This document shows positions 61,479 to 64,000 of a DNA stretch of 64,000 nt, one piece after another. Under the pieces are notes generated by a model that searched no databases, was not told the DNA's origin, and worked only from the letters and a program-made list of their open reading frames with translations. A program made the position numbers and the translations under genes. The number at the start of each line of letters is the position of its first letter. Position 1 is the first letter of the stretch. The stretch comes from Clostridium sp. (GTDB taxonomy: Bacteria; Bacillota; Clostridia; Lachnospirales; Lachnospiraceae): assembly GCA_023664775.1 (NCBI GenBank), contig JAMPEW010000010.1, forward strand, positions 1-64,000, given 5' to 3'.

Positions 61479-62387
61479 ATGGATTTTTTTATTGACTTAA
61501 TCAAGGGCATTTTTGTGGGTGTCGCAAATGTAATTCCGGGCGTAAGCGGAGGAACGATGGCAGTGTCATTCGGTATATACGACAAGCTGCTTTCCTCCAT
61601 ATCTAATCTGTTTAAAAGCTTTAAAAAGAGTATTAAAACGCTTTTACCGATTGCCATCGGCATGGTTGTGGGTATTATCGGCTTTACATTTATTATACCC
61701 ATTATTCTGAAATCTCAGCCGTTTATAACGGCAGCGGCATTTACAGGGCTTATATTCGGCGGCATACCAATGATTGTAAAGGCCCTAAAGAATGGCTGGG
61801 ATAATGATGCCCATAAATCAATTGCCGTAAACGTAATTTTGCTTCTCGTATTTACTGCATTTGCCGTTGCACTTCCTTTTTTGGGTGGAGACGGCGAAAG
61901 CGGAATTTTACTCACAGCTAATTTCATTACTATTATTAAGATGCTTTTCCTCGGTGTAATTGCTTCTGCTACAATGATTATTCCGGGCGTAAGCGGTTCT
62001 CTGGTGTTGATGATTTTGGGATATTATTTCGGAGTGATAACTGCAGTGAAAGACTTTATCACTGCCCTTAAAAACCTTGACCTGTCAGGAATGCTAGACA
62101 GGGCACTTTTGCTTGCCCCCTTTGCCATAGGATGTCTTGTCGGGATTTTTTTCATTTCAAAGCTTATCAAATGGCTGTTTGAGCATTTTTGCTCAGCCAC
62201 ATATTCTGCAATACTGGGACTTATTCTTTCATCTCCCGTATCAATATTCTGCAAGGTGCAGGAGGAATACAATATGCAGAAAACCTCCGTGGTGCAGATA
62301 GTAATAGGTGTCATACTATTTATAGCATGTACGATATTTACCCTATATCTTGGGAAGCTGGAACCGAAAAAGGAAGAAACGACATAA
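61479..62387 (+). CDS. DUF368-family membrane protein, probable undecaprenyl-phosphate transporter
   Basis: A 302-residue protein with about eight to nine helices. The two family signatures, NVIPGVSGGTMAVSFGIYD and MIIPGVSGSLVLMILGYY, are both present. DUF368 proteins (also called PopT) are reported to flip undecaprenyl phosphate back to the cytoplasmic face for reuse in wall synthesis. The start follows AAGGAAAGG, with a TATAAT about 110 bases upstream. The gene is monocistronic and ends in a strong terminator. Confidence 0.9.
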   Translation: MDFFIDLIKGIFVGVANVIPGVSGGTMAVSFGIYDKLLSSISNLFKSFKKSIKTLLPIAIGMVVGIIGFTFIIPIILKSQPFITAAAFTGLIFGGIPMIVKALKNGWDNDAHKSIAVNVILLLVFTAFAVALPFLGGDGESGILLTANFITIIKMLFLGVIASATMIIPGVSGSLVLMILGYYFGVITAVKDFITALKNLDLSGMLDRALLLAPFAIGCLVGIFFISKLIKWLFEHFCSATYSAILGLILSSPVSIFCKVQEEYNMQKTSVVQIVIGVILFIACTIFTLYLGKLEPKKEETT

Positions 62388-62389
62388 CA

Positions 62390-62415
62390 AAAAGGGCTGC
62401 TTTGGCAGCCCTTTT
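62390..62415. terminator. Bidirectional terminator
   Basis: AAAAGGGCTGC (62390-62400) and GCAGCCCTTTT (62405-62415) form a perfect 11-bp stem with a four-base loop. A and T tracts serve both the DUF368 gene and the convergent gene. Confidence 0.92.
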
Positions 62416-62416
62416 A

Positions 62417-63709
62417 CTACTTTCCCTCTAATATCTCATCAACGTCGCTTCTTCCAAATTCACACAGGAGCGTTCTTATTTTTTCCGTTGTATAATCATC
62501 TGCATGTATCTCAACCTTTTCAAAAAGCTCATCCACATACGAACACCATTTTGCATATATTTTAAGCAAATCCTCGGCATTCGGTTCCTTCAGCTTTTTT
62601 TGATTGTGCCTGCTGCCGTTTCCCATAATTTCCTTCATGGATATTGTTCTCGGCTCAATTCCATATGCGATGTACCGTATCTCCTCTGTCCTTACAAGCG
62701 CACAGTCATACATTTCAATCAGCAGCTCCTCGATACAATCCTCAGGAACATTAAAATAGTGATAATACATTTCCTTCGTCTTATAATCAGGCTTTTCTTC
62801 CACATCAAGCTTATTAAACCAATAAAAATTATCCGTTATCGGTACATTTGTTTTCTTTCTTCTTCCTGTCTGCGCTCCCTTTGCCGTCTGCGAATAAGCA
62901 CTGCTCACTGACAATGCCTCGCCAAGTGCAACTGCCTCCTTAACCGATGCGTCAATATCCTCACTGGAAATACGGTCAGGCATTTTTAAATTCTGTTCAG
63001 GAAATGCACTGTCTGTAAACGCACTATCCGTAAGTATATCATCTGAGGACGCATTATCCAAATTCTCCTTGGCATCACGTTTTTTTAGTTGTTCAATAAA
63101 TTCACGCTGTTCATCTGTTGCAATAAGCTCGTCTGTATCTCCAACCTCGTCATATGCATCGTCATATTCGTCATTATCATCGCTTTCTTCCTCATACAAG
63201 TCTTTATCTGCAAAATTTTCAGACTCCATATATGTATCAGCGGCATCAGGCTCATCTGTAAACACACTGTCGCTAAAAGCACTATCATTAAAGACGCTAT
63301 CCGTAAAGGCACTGTCACTAAAAGCACTATCCGTAAACGCACTATCCGTAAAGGCACTGTCATTAAAGGCACTATCTGTAAATGTGCTGTCCTCCGCAGC
63401 CTCTTTGTCCGCCTCCGCAAATATGCTGCCAATATCCACATTATCATGTTCTTTACGGGAAGTCTTCTTGTCATCGCTAGAAGTGCTTTTCCCAGTCAGC
63501 TTCGCCTTGTCAGGCTTCTTCTTATCATAGTCCTCATCCTCGTCATAATCTTCATCTTCATCATAGTCATCATCTGATTTGTCGGACCTGCTGGCAAGCA
63601 AGGCTATTGTCATGGCAATTAAAGCAATAAAAAACACGACCAATAGCACTACAAATAATACGGATATTGTTGATGCCTGCATTAATATTGAAATCATCTT
63701 ACCGTTCAT
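62417..63709 (-). CDS. Membrane protein with acidic linker and FxDSA repeats, unknown function
   Basis: A 430-residue protein. One helix lies near the N-terminus (about 15-39), followed by a highly acidic stretch (DEDEDYDEDEDYD). Residues 110-152 are nine five-residue repeats of the form F-[TNS]-D-S-[AV]. The C-terminal ~130 residues (YWFNKLDVEEKPDYKTKEMYYHYFNVPEDCIEELLIEMYDC) form a conserved-looking helical domain of unknown family, probably cytoplasmic. The start at 63709 follows GAGGG. It is divergent from gltX. Confidence 0.65.
   Translation of the reverse strand: MNGKMISILMQASTISVLFVVLLVVFFIALIAMTIALLASRSDKSDDDYDEDEDYDEDEDYDKKKPDKAKLTGKSTSSDDKKTSRKEHDNVDIGSIFAEADKEAAEDSTFTDSAFNDSAFTDSAFTDSAFSDSAFTDSVFNDSAFSDSVFTDEPDAADTYMESENFADKDLYEEESDDNDEYDDAYDEVGDTDELIATDEQREFIEQLKKRDAKENLDNASSDDILTDSAFTDSAFPEQNLKMPDRISSEDIDASVKEAVALGEALSVSSAYSQTAKGAQTGRRKKTNVPITDNFYWFNKLDVEEKPDYKTKEMYYHYFNVPEDCIEELLIEMYDCALVRTEEIRYIAYGIEPRTISMKEIMGNGSRHNQKKLKEPNAEDLLKIYAKWCSYVDELFEKVEIHADDYTTEKIRTLLCEFGRSDVDEILEGK
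63254..63382 (-). repeat. 15-bp tandem repeat coding F-x-D-S-A units
   Basis: Nine consecutive 15-bp units encode FTDSA, FNDSA, FSDSA and FTDSV variants. A tenth pair (FTDSAFPEQ, with LTDSA before it) occurs separately near 63010-63035. The period differs from the A(D/N)Lxx pentapeptide-repeat family in its key residues. Confidence 0.8.
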
Positions 63710-63822
63710 AATATCCCAACCCTCGTAATCATTATGCTGCAAGGCATTTCCCTACAGCCCATTCATCTTCACTCACTTATTTAACAGTATACTAAAAATC
63801 TGAATATTAATCAACTATTGTG

Positions 63823-63851
63823 TTGTAAAATAAAATTTGTTAGGTTATAAT
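63823..63851 (+). promoter_or_regulatory. gltX promoter
   Basis: TTGTAA (63823-63828) and a perfect TATAAT (63846-63851) are spaced 17 bp, about 38 bases before the start codon. Confidence 0.65.
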
Positions 63852-63888
63852 TTCCTACAGAAATCAAGGTAAACAAGGGAGAAAAAAA

Positions 63889-64000
63889 ATGTCAAAGACA
63901 AGAACAAGATTTGCACCAAGTCCAACCGGAAGAATGCATGTAGGAAATTTGCGGACCGCATTATATGCTTATCTGATAGCCAAGCATGACGGCGGCGATT
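63889..64000 (+). CDS. gltX: Glutamyl-tRNA synthetase, N-terminus (partial)
   Basis: The first 37 codons of a class-I glutamyl-tRNA synthetase, which charges tRNA-Glu with glutamate. [21 protein letters not shown] is recognised in two parts: RFAPSPTG and the HIGH-equivalent MHVG, followed by [11 protein letters not shown]. The ATG at 63889 follows AAGGGAG. The rest lies beyond the window. Confidence 0.93.
   Translation, partial: MSKTRTRFAPSPTGRMHVGNLRTALYAYLIAKHDGGD

Noticed and set aside
1-64000. tRNA, rRNA or tmRNA genes
   Set aside because: No cloverleaf with CCA-adjacent acceptor and TTC-loop pattern or rRNA-like segment was noticed by reading; a covariance search would be decisive.

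Overview
This 64 kb window looks like a chromosomal segment of a low-GC anaerobic member of the Bacillota, most likely family Lachnospiraceae (class Clostridia). The reasons are the AT-rich composition, strong GGAGG ribosome binding sites, a T-box controlled trp operon with a trpG-trpD fusion, a split transketolase, DegV and SleB-type proteins, dockerin tails, BspA-like repeats and the absence of outer-membrane genes. I saw no rRNA, tRNA, CRISPR array or intact insertion sequence.

Layout. 1-2.8 kb is an accessory scar: a tyrosine-integrase C-terminal fragment, an orphan membrane protein, and a breakpoint where a truncated ECF sigma gene abuts a truncated forward-strand ORF. 3.2-8.9 kb is core-like: tktC/tktN behind a structured leader, an AEC transporter, nfo, a MATE pump and a Dabb protein. 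8.9-11.7 kb carries an unusual ExbB/ExbD-like motor locus in which the ExbD functions seem split over two membrane proteins, with a soluble GGADGPT-motif protein and a decayed RelB/YafQ pair inside the locus. 11.8-13.9 kb has a flavodoxin-family reductase and an Rpn-type nuclease. 13.9-20.3 kb is trpE-GD-C-B-A behind a T-box; trpF is absent. 20.3-26.7 kb has an XRE-S24-like repressor, azlCD, a DmpG-like aldolase, an aldo/keto reductase with ferredoxin domain and holA. 26.9-32.8 kb joins comEC and comEA around a WalRK-like two-component system and a GerMN lipoprotein. 32.9-38.3 kb is a DMT transporter with a hairpin over its ribosome binding site, then argB-argJ-argC divergent from argG across ArgR-type boxes. 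38.4-41 kb is accessory: a DUF4143 ATPase plus truncated DUF2442 and HipA-like genes.

41-55 kb is the most distinctive region. On the minus strand, a wall-anchored protein with an N-terminal cohesin-like domain is followed by a small membrane protein, three secreted proteins with almost identical C-terminal dockerins (a 20-repeat BspA-like protein, a transglutaminase and an LRR protein), then a DUF4062 protein and a lipoprotein. Together they resemble a compact, non-cellulolytic cohesin-dockerin surface complex. 55.2-64 kb holds an XRE regulator, a second DUF4143 ATPase, a SleB-type hydrolase, two DegV proteins around an amidase-like lipoprotein that lacks most catalytic residues, a DUF368 transporter, a repeat-bearing membrane protein and the start of gltX.

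All assignments come from reading the sequence and recalled family motifs. No database search was run. Starts were chosen from visible Shine-Dalgarno sequences.
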